Part shown: piece by piece, positions 42,658 through 54,055 of the stretch | Numbering within the stretch: position 1 is the first letter of the stretch | Layout of the letters: every line of letters begins with the position of its first letter | Source: Coniferiporia sulphurascens | Taxonomy: Eukaryota > Basidiomycota > Agaricomycetes > Hymenochaetales > Hymenochaetaceae | Length of the DNA: 64,000 nt | Reading direction: 5' to 3' | Assembly: GCA_002794785.1 (NCBI GenBank) | Contig: NBBA01000006.1 | Coordinates: 930,001-994,000, forward strand | The notes under the pieces: model-generated | The model's input: only the letters and a program-made list of their open reading frames with translations | What the model was told of the DNA's origin: nothing | Databases searched by the model: none | Program-made: the position numbers and the translations under genes

Positions 42658-42749
42658 AGCTTGTAATTATGTAATACTGCAGGAATAATAAATAAATAAA
42701 TAAATAAATAAAAAAAACCAAGACAATCGACATCAAGGCCACACAGTTT

Positions 42750-44201
42750 GTGGGAGACCTCCTCTGGAACGTCCAACAGACACTGGCCAACATAGAGCAA
42801 GACAGGACATACCCCCAGAACATCATCTACTGCAACGCGGTGATGGCCTACAACTTCACAAGGGAGGGGGCGGTAATCGCCCTCCTGGAACCCTTTGCCC
42901 CAGCTCGCCCCCCCCAAAGGGCCCCGACCACCACCGGGACCCCCAGCACTGCCCCTGTGACCCCAGAAATGAGGGCGCTGACAGATGCAGTCAAGCGCCT
43001 GACAACTGACATGGCTTCTATTTCACATCAGATGGCCTCCATCAGCTCTAGGCCCACCCCCCAACAACAGCAACAACAACAACAACAGCAACCCGCCCCC
43101 CAGGCGTCCAATGCAGCCGCCCCCACCTCCTATGCCCAAGTGGCCGCAGCAGCGGCCCCACCGACAACCGCCAACCCATCCCCCATGGCCCCGGCCACTG
43201 GGGCGGTCATTAACCCGGCGCAAAAGAAGAAGAAGCGCCAGCGGAGGGTGCCCCCTCCCCCTATGATGTACACCAAGGACCCAACCTTGGTTCTAACCCC
43301 CACAGTCGGCATACAGGCCAAAAACCAGAAGTCCACAATGGCTCTGACTAAAACATCCCATGAGTTCTTTGCCTCCCTCCCAACTGCAGACCAAGTCCCG
43401 GTCTTGTCCTCTTCCTACAATGTAAAGGGGAACATCGTGACCACTTTTGCGGCGCACCCATCCTCGGCTAACCCGACCATGGAAACGATCATTGATCGTC
43501 ACTCTGTGGCCTATGCCTCCCACATGCGCACAGAGTGCATCACGATGGGAATTAACATCCCTGCTGCTTTCTCCCTAACCCCCTTCAGAGTCCGCCCCTG
43601 GTCCACACTGCACATCTCTATGGTGCCCTGCAAGGACTTTTTGTTTGGCCAAAACAGACACACCATAAACGAGAAGGCCCTTATGGCCGAAATCCAGCAC
43701 AACCCGGCACTCCGTAACCTCGACTTTGTAGTCACCCCACACTTTACCGCCACCGAGGATCACCTGCTGACACTTGACAGGTTCCCAGTGGTCTTCTCCT
43801 TCGTCGACGCCAATGGCTCCATCCGCAAATGCCTCCTTAAGAGGCCACACATATGGATGTTCGGATCCACCCTCCGGCTCTCGGTCCCACCAGTCCGCCC
43901 CACCCTCACCCAGTGTGAGCGGTGCCAGGGCTTCGGCCACAGAACCAAGGGCTGCCGTGCCCAACCATGCTGCACTGACTGTGCGGGGGCCCATCTCACC
44001 CGCAATCACCGCAAATTGTGTGCCCATTGCGCAACCAATGCAGTGCCCGAAGGTGACACATGTCCCCACCCCCGCCTATGCAACAACTGCAAGGGCGACC
44101 ACCCCGCCACCCTGCCGGCCTGCCCTAAGAAGAGGCGCTACCGCCAAATCGAAGAGGCCCTCGCCACCAACCCCTCTGATGACCAGATGGAGGAAATATG
44201 A
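42750..44201 (+). CDS. ORF1 of E16, longest open copy (483 codons, 5'-truncated)
   Basis: It is open from FVGDLLWNVQQTL through NIIYCNAVMAYNF, a run of ten Gln (about residues 103-115), a KKKKRQRR basic patch, and the central conserved block with KDFLFGQNRHT. Near the C-terminus are three Cys/His units: CERCQGFGHRTKGC, CCTDCAGAHLTRNH and CNNCKGDHPATLPAC. It ends QMEEI with TGA overlapping the ORF2 ATG. The Met at 42750 is simply the first in the truncated frame; the true start is missing. It is expected to bind element RNA. No promoter is visible upstream, so expression is doubtful. Confidence 0.8.
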   Translation: MGDLLWNVQQTLANIEQDRTYPQNIIYCNAVMAYNFTREGAVIALLEPFAPARPPQRAPTTTGTPSTAPVTPEMRALTDAVKRLTTDMASISHQMASISSRPTPQQQQQQQQQQPAPQASNAAAPTSYAQVAAAAAPPTTANPSPMAPATGAVINPAQKKKKRQRRVPPPPMMYTKDPTLVLTPTVGIQAKNQKSTMALTKTSHEFFASLPTADQVPVLSSSYNVKGNIVTTFAAHPSSANPTMETIIDRHSVAYASHMRTECITMGINIPAAFSLTPFRVRPWSTLHISMVPCKDFLFGQNRHTINEKALMAEIQHNPALRNLDFVVTPHFTATEDHLLTLDRFPVVFSFVDANGSIRKCLLKRPHIWMFGSTLRLSVPPVRPTLTQCERCQGFGHRTKGCRAQPCCTDCAGAHLTRNHRKLCAHCATNAVPEGDTCPHPRLCNNCKGDHPATLPACPKKRRYRQIEEALATNPSDDQMEEI

Positions 44202-47200
44202 TAGAGATGCTCTCTGTCTTGCAGTGGAACGCCACCTGCTCACTAGCAGCGATACATTCCCTCATTCCTGTCCTCACAACTGACCCATCCCCCCCGCACC
44301 TAATTCTTATACAGGAACCACCCTGGTACCAAATAGGGGTGCAACCCTCACTCAACGACCCTGCCGGCACTCCAGTATTTAATGTCCCAACCATCCCAGG
44401 CTACATACCCATGTTGCCACCAGAGGTCCGCCCTTGAGTAGTAATGTATGTAGCCCGGGCCCTCCCCACCACCTCATGGTCGATACTCGGTGCTGCCTCA
44501 CACGGTATGGACATACTGACTGTGGAGGTACGATCCCAACTCACCCTCTGGGTGTGCAATTACTACGGCATGCACTCCCTGGATCGTGAGCACACCTCCC
44601 CCCAGTACCCAGGTGAGTCCTTCCTGCTTTCACTCCCCTCGGTGCTAGCCACCACTCTACTCGTGGCAGGTGACTTCAACTGTTGCCACCACACATGGTC
44701 CGAACTCTCAGCCACACGGCAAGATGACTTGGGGGCGCAACCCCTCGATGACTTTTTCCATGGGCATGGCCTGGAGCCTGCCCACCTTCCTGACTCTGAC
44801 TCAAGGCCTGACAGCAATCGCCGCCGGTGCCCCATTGACATGATCTGGGCCCCACCCACGGTCAACCCCGACTCTATTTTAGACTCGGCTACCTCCGACC
44901 ACTCACCACTGTCTGACCACGCCATCCTGCGTTGGTCCCTGCCGTCTTGGCCCCCACTGCCTGTCCTAAAGACATGTTGACTACTACCAGCCAACAAGGA
45001 GGAATGGACCAACATCGCCTTCCCCCTCCTCGAAGAAGCCTTCAAACTCCCAGGGCTCGACACCCACGCCCTGAACATCAAAGCAAAGGCAGTTATCGAC
45101 TCAATGGTCGCCACACTCCAGCCGTTCACCCGCCTCTTGAAACCATCAAAGACGGAAGTCCCGTGGTGGTCACCCCACTGCAAGACCCTCCTAAATGCAA
45201 TAACGATGGCAACCACCCCCCTCATGCGTTCATCAGCTCGATGCGCCTTCAAAAGGGGTGTTAGGACGGCAAAACGGCAGTTCTATGCCGACCAGGCAGC
45301 AGAAGCAGATGCCTCCAACATCTGGCACTGGGCCAAACAAGGCCTAGGCACCCGACCCACCCCCATCCCCTCACTTAGACGACAGGATGGCTCCTTCACC
45401 CAGATGGACACCGAGAAAGGTGAGCTTTTCCAAGAAACTTTCTTTATGCCCCCTCCACCCCAGGCAGCGACCGACATCCCGCTACCCCCAACCCAACCAG
45501 TTGCCCCGCCCATACTCCTATCGGAGCTTATGGGGGCACTGGCCAATACATCCAACTTGTCGGCTCTGGGCCTCTTGGGAATAGGTTACTGCCCCCTGAA
45601 ATGGGTGGTGGATGCCTACCCCAACAAGATACTCACACTTTTCAATGACTGTCTACACCTGGGCCATCACCCAGAGTGCTGGCGGGCGGCAAAAGTTGTG
45701 ATGCTCAGGAAACCAAACAAGAAGGACCCATTTTCGCTGTGTTCATACCGGCCCATCACCCTTGAGGAGACCCTAGGGAAACTCCTGGAAAAAATTATCG
45801 CTAACCAGCTCCAGTTCCTCGCTAACACGCGGAACTGGCTGCCACCTAACCAATATGGGGGGTGCCAAGGCCACTCGGTCTATGATGCCGCCCAACACCT
45901 CTTACAGATTGCAGAGTGCGCCCACTCAGAAGGCCTTGTCTGTTCAGTCCTAGCGGTCGACATCCAGGGCTTCTTCGACTCGGTACACCCCCACCTCCTC
46001 CACCAACAACTGTTGGATCTCAGTTGCACCCCAGATATGGCCAACTGGTGCCTATCCTTCATGACAGAATGGCAGGTCACTGTCTCCTTCGATGGCACCA
46101 CCCTCCCCACCGCCCCTAAACCCAACTTCGGCACCCCACAGGGATCGCCCGTCTCCCCCATTCTGTCAATGATCTTCACGGGGGTGGTCCTTCGGCACTT
46201 TCACCAAGCCAGCACCACTGCCCTGGCATACATTGACAACCATCTACTTATTTGCGTAGGTCCCTCCGTGGCATCCAACTGCCACATGCTCGCCCATGCA
46301 TACCAACAACTAGACACCCTTTTTGGCACCATAGGTCTAAATATCAAAGCAGCCAAGACGGAATGCCTCCACTTCCACCCCCCCAGGCGAAAGACCAGCT
46401 ACGAAGGCTGGGACATGGCTGGGGTTCAGGTCGACCCCAACACCCTGATCCGCCCCTCAATCCCCCTCCAGTGGTTGGGGATATGGTGGGACCCGGGCCT
46501 CTCCTTCAAGCCCCATGTAGAGCGTATGCACTCCAAGGGACTCTCCACCCTCGCTGCTCTCCGCATACTAGGCAACACACAATGTGGAATTTCGGCCCTC
46601 CTCCTCCACCGCCTTTACACCTCCTGCGTCCACTCCGTGCTTGCATGGGGGGTGCTGGTATGGTACCATGGCCACCACCAAAAACCTTGGTAAACCACCT
46701 ACAGGCCATGCAAAACACGGCTTGCAGATGGATTTTGGGCGTCTTTAAAGGCGCCTCCCCCTATTCCACCAATTTACTTTGTTCTGTTCCCCCCCTTTCT
46801 TTCTACTTCGAATATATAAAGACGACCCATTCCCTACGCCTATGGCGAACCCCCCACTCTATCGGCCAAAAACTTTTTAAAAACATAGCTAATAGGCCTT
46901 TTTCCCTTTCTTTGCAGGTCCAAGCCCCCTGGGTTCAACAGGTCCCAGCATACATGCATCCCCCATGGACAGACCCCCTAGCCTTCACAAAGGGCCATGT
47001 TCGGTTCACCACCCCCATCACCCCAGTTAGCGCCAACACCCAAAAGTCATTCGTGGCCACCGCCCACCAGCTAGGCCTCACCCCACATGTACTGGTCTTC
47101 ACCGATGGTTCCCGCATTGACAATAAGTCGGGCTCAGCCATCTGTGCCATGCTTGGCCACACCCGACTCCGGTCCTGATGACTGGAGTCCCCCACCTGCG

Positions 47201-48195
47201 CCACAGCCACAGATGCCGAGGAATTTTCCCTCACCATGGCCCTGGGCTGGGTGGCACGCCGCCTCCCAGCACAACTGTGCGTCGCATCGGATATCTTCTT
47301 CTTATCCGATTCACTGACCACTCTCCACCTTTTCCGCACCTGGGCTGCTGCCCCTGGCACCCACCTCCTACACATTTGGAAAGCGGGTGTGGAGACTCTG
47401 CTAGACTCATACCCCCAACTCACCATCCATTTCGTATGGTGCCCCGGACACTCAGACATCCCCGGAAATGAATGGGCTGACACAGAAGCTAAGCTGGCGA
47501 CCGAGCTCCCTCCATCCAACCTTAAACCCTCCATGTCTGCACTAAAAGAAGCCGCTGTCCGCATCCTCATGGAACGATGGATGCTATCATTAGCCTGCCC
47601 ACTAGCCTTGACCACCAACAAATACTTGGCAGTCCATGGCCTCCCCACATGACGACCCCAAAAGCTACTCATGCACTCGGTCGACCACCCATGCAACGAG
47701 CTATCTGCGGTCGTGCAGGTCCTCTGCCATGCTGGTCCCTACGGGGGATACTGGCTGAGTCTTGACTCAGCCTACTGCCACAGGCATGGCCTGATCTTGC
47801 ATTGCAGATGGCACAACCACCCCCCCTGGCCCGCGCAGTCGACCGCCCACATCCTTGGTAGCTGCAGCACCTTCCATCCATGGATACGGCATGTATGGCC
47901 ACCTTGGGACCCTCTCCCAGTCCACCACTCAGAGTGGGCTGACGAAAACCACCTCCCGGTTTTGCGCTGCTGGCTAAAGCTGATGGGGCATCTTAACCGC
48001 CTTTCTGACCACACCACAGGCACCATCCGGCTGGCTTTCACCGCGATGGACCTAGACGGACACCCCACCAACAAAGATATGGACCTGGACCTCCTAAGGG
48101 AATACATGCATTGTATGCTTGGACCCAGAACTCAGGACTCGGACCCAGCCCTTTTGGAGCTATCAGGTACGCTCCCTCCTTTTACATCTGACTAA
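44198..48195 (+). pseudogene. ORF2 of E16: endonuclease, RT, RNase H, C-terminus
   Basis: The endonuclease has LSVLQWNATCSL, LILIQEPPWYQ, VAGDFNCCHHTW, CPIDMIWAPP and SDHAILRWSL. TGA stops lie at 44435-44437 and 44978-44980. RT is open over 529 codons (45104-46693) with VLAVDIQGFFDSVH and GTPQGSPVSPILS, but box C reads YIDNHLLICVG, so the second catalytic Asp is Asn. A frameshift lies at the A run near 46680. RNase H has FTDGSRIDNKSG, a TGA at 47176-47178, DAEEFSL, SDSL and GHSDIPGNEWAD. Another TGA is at 47650-47652. The tail is open to 48195. Inactive in RT. Confidence 0.85.
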
Positions 48196-48814
48196 ATGCC
48201 TGCCCTTCGAATTCCTCATGATATGTCCCGGCTGGCGCTCTCGCCCTCCCTTTCCACTTCTAAGCTTCTTACTTTAACCTGCCTTCACCTGTGTGGTTTG
48301 TTCATAGTGATATGTATCCCTCCCTCTCAAGTGGTTTCTTACTAAATAGGGGCTCTCCACACTTTGGCACCCTTTGGGGAGCAGAGCCCCTACCCAGTTT
48401 TGTGTGATGCGCAATGACGGGCGCCTCCATTGTTATGTAGTTAGGGCCCCCCCTTCGGGGGGGCGGCTTGTAATTATGTAATACTGCAGGAATAATTAAA
48501 AACAAAAAAAAAAAAACGACTGCTTGCGACTGGGGCACCACCCAGCCTGCTGGCGGACAGCAAAAGTAGTGATGCTCCGGAAGCCAAATAAGAAGGACCC
48601 ATTCTCCCCCCGCTCCTATCGCCCCATCACCCTCGAGGAAACCCTGGGCAAGTTACTCGAAAAGATGATTGCTAACCGGCTCCAGTACCTTGCTAATCAA
48701 TGAGACTGGCTGCCACTGAACCAATATGGGGGACATCAGGGCCACTTGGTCTATGATGCCGCCCAACACCCCTTACAGATCGTTGAGGGCGCCCATGAGA
48801 AGGGCCAGGTGTGC

Positions 48815-48828
48815 TCCATCCTTGCAGT
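48815..48828 (+). repeat. Left target duplication of E18 (diverged)
   Basis: TCCATCCTTGCAGT here and TCCATCTTTGTGGT at 50484-50497: 11 of 14 bases agree. The pair splits the RT box A region of E17 and shows that E18 entered an existing E17. Confidence 0.65.
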
Positions 48829-50483
48829 TTTTTTTTGTTTTATTATTCCTGCAGTATTACATAATTACAAGCTGCCCCCCGAAGGGGGGGCCCTAACTAT
48901 GTAACAACGGAGGCGCCTGTCATCGCACATCGCATGAAACTGGGTGGGGACCCTGCTCCCTGAAGGGTGCCAAGGTGGGAAGGGTCCCTATTAGTAAAAA
49001 GAGAGCCAGGGAGAGGAATACATATCACTACAATGGGACCAAGTGGATGATGGCAGGTAACAGAGGTAACTTAGAATTGGAAAGGGAGGGTGAGAGCGCC
49101 AGCCGGGACATACATGGGGGAGTCTGAAAGGCAGTCACTGAGTAGAGGAAAAGGGGGGAAGCATACCTGAAAGTTCCAAGAGAGCTGGGTCCGGGTCCTG
49201 GGGTTGGGGTCCAAGCATATGACTCATGTGTTCCTGGAGGAGGTCCAAGTCCATATCTTCATCAGTAGGGTGCCCCTCTAAGTCCATCGCTGCGAAGGCC
49301 AGGTGGATGGTGGCAGAGGTGTGGTTGGAGAGGTGGTTCAAGTGCCCAGTCAGTTTCAGCCAGTGGTGCAGAACCTGGAGACGGTTTTTGTCGGCCCACT
49401 CGGTGTGGTGGGTCAGAAGTGGGTCATGGGGGGGCCAGACCTTTCGGATCCATGGCCGGAATGTACAGCACCCGCCCAAGACATGGGCGGTGGATTGGGC
49501 TGGCCAGGGGGGGTGGTTGTGCCACCTGCAATGCGAGATCAGGCTGTGTCGGCACCGGTAGACTGAGTCAAAGCTCAGCCAGTAGCCCCCATAGGGACCG
49601 GCTCGGCATAGGACCTGGGTGACTGCTGATAGCTCCTGGTGGGGATGGTCGACAGACTGGTTGAGTAGCTTCCGTGGTCTGCAGGAGGGGGCGTCGTTGA
49701 CAGCCAGGTACTTGTCAGCTGTCGATGCGAGGGGGCGGGCGAGAGAGAGGGACCATTGTTCCATTAAGGTGTTGACAGCAGCCTCCTTCAAGGCAGAGGT
49801 AGAGGGGGCGAGGGAAGACAGGGGGAGGTTCGTTGCGAACTTGGCCTCGTGGTCGGCCCATTCATTCCCTGGTATGTCAGAGTGACCCGGACACCATACG
49901 AAATGCACAGAAAGTTCCGGATACGAGTCCAAGAGGGTCTGGACCCCAGCCTTCCATTGGTGAAGGAGGTGGGCACCTGGGACTGGCGCCCATGTGCAGA
50001 TCAGGTGGAGTGCCATCAGCGAATCTGACAGAAAGAAGATGTCAGATGCGACTGGCAGTAGATCCCGGAGGTGGTGTGCGGCCCACGTAGGCGTGGAGGT
50101 GAGGGAGAAAATCTCCACGTCCATTGCTGTGGCGCATGTGGGGGAGGTGAGTCGGCATGATTTTAGGTGGGTGAGGCCCATCATGGCGCATATGGCAGAC
50201 CCAGACTTCGTCCCTATGCGGGAGCCATCGGTGAAGACCTGGAGGTGGGGGAGGGTGCTCAGGGAGTGCGCAGCTTCCACAAATTGTTCGTGGGTGTCCT
50301 TGCTAACCGGAGTGATAGGAGAGGCAAATGATACTTGGCCGTTCATAAATGCCAGAGGATCCATCCACAGGGGATGAGTGTATGCAGGAACCGGTTGAAC
50401 CCGGGGGACCCGGACCTGCAGAGAAGTGGAGAAGGGACGGTTAGCTACTGTTTTATAATAATGTTTTCTACTGATGGAGTGCT
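48829..50483 (-). mobile_element. E18: 5'-truncated LINE (subfamily A) nested in E17
   Basis: The T run at 48829-48842 marks the A-tail, followed by the 3' UTR and a clean ORF2 end. The 5' end is in the region between RT and RNase H. Its coding part is free of stops, but its target duplication has diverged. Confidence 0.9.
49135..50483 (-). CDS. ORF2 RNase H and C-terminus of E18, uninterrupted (partial)
   Basis: Open over about 449 codons with no ATG of its own. RNase H (first half): FTDGSRIGTKSG, DVEIFSLTSTP, SDSLMALH, GHSDIPGNEWADHEAKF, so all catalytic acids and the His are present. The C-terminal half has YGGYWLSFDS, HCRWHNHPPWP and HVLGGCCTFRPWI and ends LPPFSSTQ. It has no endonuclease or RT. 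RNase H would remove template RNA after reverse transcription, but this truncated piece has no promoter of its own. It is the cleanest reference for that domain in subfamily A. Confidence 0.75.
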
Positions 50484-52881
50484 TCCATCTTTGTGGTGGA
50501 CATCCAGGGCTTTTTCGACTCGGTGCACCCAATATGACTCCACCATCAGCTCTTGGAGATGGGATGCCCACCAGACATGGCGTCATGGTGCCTCTCCTTC
50601 ATGATGAACAGGGAAGTTGCTGTCTCATTCGACAGTACAACCCTCCCAACAGCACTGAAACCTGACCTCGGCACCCCACAAGGCTCGCCAGTGTCACCCA
50701 TCCTATCAACAATATTCGCCGGGATTGTGATGCGCTGCTTTCAACAGCGGGGCTCACAACTACTAGCATACGTTGACGATCACCTCATCGCTTGCGTAGG
50801 CACATCGGTAACAGCCAACTGCTGGTCCCTAGCAAATGCATACCAACAACTGGACCACCTCTTCCACCAAATCGGTCTCAACATCAAACCGGCAAAGACG
50901 GAGGCCCTCCACTTTCATCCGCCCAGGCGATGAACCGGCTACCACCACTGGGACACCACCGGAATACAAATCAACACCGACACCTTGGTCCGACCCACCA
51001 ACCCCCTGTGATGGCTAGGAATTTGGTGGGATGCTGGCCTCACCTTCAAACCCCATGTGGAGCGCATGCGCTCCAAGGGTCTCTCAACCCTGGCAGCCCT
51101 CCGCATTCTTGGCAACACCAAGAGAGGTCTTTCAGCCATCCACCTCCGTCGACTATATACCGCCTGTGTGCACACAGTTCTAGCATGGGGCGCACCAGTC
51201 TGGTATCATGGACGTCGCCAAAAAAACCCTAGTTAACCGACTACAAGCCGTGCAGAACACAGCCTGCCATTGGATTTTGGGTGTCTATAAAGGTGCATCT
51301 CCCTTTTCTACTAATTTCCTATGCTCCACCCCCCCTTTCTTCGCATATTTCGAATATTTAAAGACTACCCACTCCCTACGCCTATGGTGCACCCCCCACC
51401 ATGTTGGACAGAAAAAGTTTAACCCTAATGCTAACATGCCTTTCTCCCTTTCGTTGCAGGTCCGCATCCCCCGAGTCCAACAAATCCCAGCATACACACA
51501 CCCCCCCTGGATGGACCCCCTTGCCTTCAGTCAGGGCCGAATCGTCTTCTCAGCCCCCAGACAGCCAGTCTCAGCGGAAGTGCGCGAACACTATGTCACC
51601 CAAGCCCAGGCTCTCTGCACCGACTCCTCCCTGCAGGTGTTTACAGACAGCTCTCGTATCGGTAACACCTCAGGCTCCACTATCTGCGGCATGAAAGGCG
51701 ACCTCCAAATCACCTCCATTCGCCTCGCCTCCCCCACATGCACAACAGCAATGGACGCCGAAATCTTTTCACTGGCAACCACTCCAGGCTGGGCTGCACG
51801 CCGCCTCCACCACCTACTGTCAGATGTACAGGAGATTTACTTTCTCTCCGACTCCCTGACAGCCATAGGCCCCTTCTGCACTTGGCCCTCAATCTTGGGG
51901 GCACAACTCCTCCCTCTATGGAAGGCAGGGGTTGAGACCCTTCTCAACTCCTTCCTGAACCTGACCATTCACTTCTGATGGTGCCCAGGCCATGAGGCTA
52001 TCCCTGGAAATGAATGGGCGGACTCCGAGGCGAAGCTAGCCACGGAACTTCCCCTGTTGACCCTTGCCCCCTCTATCTCCACACTGAAGGAAACAGCGAC
52101 ATGCACACTTAGCGAACGTTGGTCCCTCCAGCTGGCCCGCCCCCTAGCCTCAACTGCTGACAAGTACTTGGCAGTCACCGGCCCCCCGATGCATCGTCCA
52201 TGGAAACTACTCACCATATCGACCGACCACCCCTGCTCTGAACTCACTGCAGTGGCACAGGTCCTCTGCCGTGCTGGTCCCTACAGGGGCTACTGGCTGA
52301 GCTTCGACTCAGCCCACCGACACAGACATGGCCTGATCACTCACTGCAGATGGCACAACCACCCACCCTGGCCGGCTCAATCAACCTCCCATGTCCTAGG
52401 CGGATGCGAAACATTTGAGCCCTGGATACAATGAGTCTGGCCGAAGAGTGACCCCCTCCCAGCCCACCACACCGAATGGGTGGACGAAAACCACCTCCTG
52501 GTCCTAAGGCGCTGGCTACACCTGACAGGCCACCTCAACCGGATGTCCAACCATACAGCTGGGGCGATACACCTCGTGTTTGCGGCCATGGAACTAGATG
52601 GACTCCCAACCAATGATGACCTGGACTTGGACACCCTCAGGGGCTACATGCGCAGGTTGCTTGGATCCAGGACTCAGGACGCAGACCCGGCCCTTTTGGA
52701 GCTCTCAGGTACACTCCCACCATTTCCCGCTGACTCATGACTGCCCTTCAGATTCCTACCGGTTTCTTCTATGGCACCTGCAGCCACTCCTTTCCGCTTC
52801 TAAGGGACTCTCCTTTCCTGATCTCATTTCAAACTTGGTTAGGTTGCTAGTAGTCGCGATATGTATGCCTCCCTCTTCCTC

Positions 52882-52897
52882 ACTCCTCCTTCCCCTT
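52882..52897 (+). repeat. Left target-site duplication of E19
   Basis: ACTCCTCCTTCCCCTT here and at 53240-53255 after the tail of E19: 16 identical bases in the 3' UTR of E17. Confidence 0.9.
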
Positions 52898-53239
52898 CCC
52901 ACCCTTTCCCTCTGACTAGTGACCGCCTTTCGGACTCCTAATCGTATGTCTCGGCCGGTGCTCTCACCCTCCCATTCCCCATTCTAAGCTACTTCTCCTT
53001 TGCCTGCACTCGTCTGTTGGGTATTGTCGTAGTGATATGTATTCCTCCCTCTTCTGTGTCTCCTCTACTAATAGGGGCCCTTCACACCATGGCTCCCTTT
53101 GGGGAGCAGGGCCCCTGCCCAGTTTCGTGTGTTGTGTGATGATGGGCGCCTCCATTGTTATGTAGTTAGGGCCCCCCCTTCAGGGGGGCAGCTTGTAATT
53201 ATGTAATACTGAAGGAATAATTTAAAAAAAAACAAACAA
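52898..53239 (+). mobile_element. E19: very short LINE 3' end nested in E17
   Basis: Only the last few ORF2 codons, the subfamily A-type 3' UTR with both stem-loops, and the A-rich tail: 342 bp in all. It has perfect 16-bp target duplications. It shows that the 3' UTR alone marks what is retained after heavy 5' truncation. Confidence 0.9.
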
Positions 53240-53440
53240 ACTCCTCCTTCCCCTTTAATAGGGTGCATAAGTACACTAGGCCTCCCTGGGAAGGCACGCA
53301 CCCCGCCCAGTTTCACTCGATGAGCGATGACGGGGGCCTCAGTAGCTAGGTAGTTTACAGGCGGCCCCTTTGGGGCCGCAGGTGTATTATGTAGTTCAGT
53401 AGGAATAATAAAATAAAATAAAAAAATAAAATAAAAAAAG

Positions 53441-54055
53441 GTTGGGTTGGCGTCAAGGGCCTCTACAATTTGGCGGTAGCGCCTTTTCTTGGGGCAGGCC
53501 GGCAGGGTGGCGGGATGGTCACCTTTGCAGTTAATACATTGGCGGGGGTGGGGGCACATGTCGCCTTCGGGCACTGCATCAGAAGCGCAGTGGGCGCATG
53601 ATTTGCGGTGGTTGGGGGTCAAGTGGGCACCTGTGCAGTCAGCGCAGCAAGGTTGGGCTCGGCAACCCTTTGTTCCGTGCCCGAGTCCCTGGCAGCACTC
53701 ACATTGGGTGAGGGTGGGGCAAATGGGCGGTACTGAGAGTTGGAGGGCGGAGCCGAACATCCATACATGTGGCCTCTTGAGGAGGTGTTCGCAGATGGAC
53801 CCATCAGGGTCAACAAAGGAGAAGGCCACAGGGAATCTGTCGAGAGTAGGCAGGTGGTCTTCTGTGGCAGTGAAGTGAGGGGCAACTATGAAGTCGAGGT
53901 TGAGGAGTGCCGGGTTGTGCCGGACTTCGGCCAGAAGGGCCTTCTTGGTGATGGTGTGTCCATTCTGGCCGAACAGGAAGTCCTTGCAGGGCATCATGGA
54001 GATGTGGAGTGTGGACCTAGGGCAGACTCTGGAGGGGGTTAGGGAGAAGGCAGTC
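53441..54055 (-). pseudogene. E20: inverted ORF1 internal fragment
   Basis: The minus-strand reading AFSLTPSRVCPRS, KDFLFGQNGHT, CECCQGLGHGTKGC, CINCKGDHPATLPAC to VEALDANPT is the C-terminal half of ORF1, open throughout. It has neither 5' end nor tail. It sits between the tail of E17 and the plus-strand module tip of E21, back to front relative to E21. Confidence 0.85.

Larger units (their letters stand above)
36258..42717 (+). mobile_element. E15: full-length LINE (subfamily B)
   Basis: The 5' tip CATCCTTCTTGACC is at 36258 against single-copy sequence. It is followed by a 58-bp 5' UTR, ORF1, ORF2, a 3' UTR with two stem-loops and an (AAAT)n/A tail (42688-42717). At 6.46 kb it is the best single reference for the family, although both ORFs carry stops and frameshifts. 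E16 begins immediately after the tail, so no target duplication can be seen. Confidence 0.9.
42718..48516 (+). mobile_element. E16: LINE (subfamily B), truncated in ORF1
   Basis: It starts at ACCAAGACAATCGAC in ORF1 directly after the tail of E15 and runs to a full 3' UTR and A-tail (48495-48516). It lacks the 5' UTR and about the first 180 codons of ORF1. It contains the longest uninterrupted ORF1 segment in the window. Confidence 0.9.
48517..52740 (+). pseudogene. ORF2 of E17 (subfamily C), interrupted
   Basis: RT: KVVMLRKPNKKDPFSP, then VVDIQGFFDSVHP after E18, GTPQGSPVSPILS, YVDDHLIACVG with both Asp. The frame breaks at a TGA after LANQ near 48700, a TGA near 50537, TGA at 50931-50933 and 51009-51011, and a shift near 51205. 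The connecting region NPNANMPFSLSLQVRIP differs from A and B. RNase H: FTDSSRIGNTSG, DAEIFSL, SDSL, then a TGA at 51976-51978 just before WCPGHEAIPGNEWAD. A stop also lies at 52432-52434. The tail ends SGTLPPFPADS. Confidence 0.8.
48517..53440 (+). mobile_element. E17: divergent LINE copy (subfamily C), split by E18 and E19
   Basis: Three parts: 48517-48828 (RT start), 50484-52897 (RT to 3' UTR) and 53240-53440 (3' end). It differs from A and B throughout and has its own 3' end, with hairpin GGCCCC/GGGGCC at about 53372-53388 and tail (AAAAT)n. Two later insertions interrupt it, so it is one of the older copies here. Confidence 0.85.

Noticed and set aside
42660..42716. (AAAT)n run as an independent microsatellite.
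   Set aside because: It is the tail of E15; similar simple-repeat tails end E9, E12, E17 and E21.
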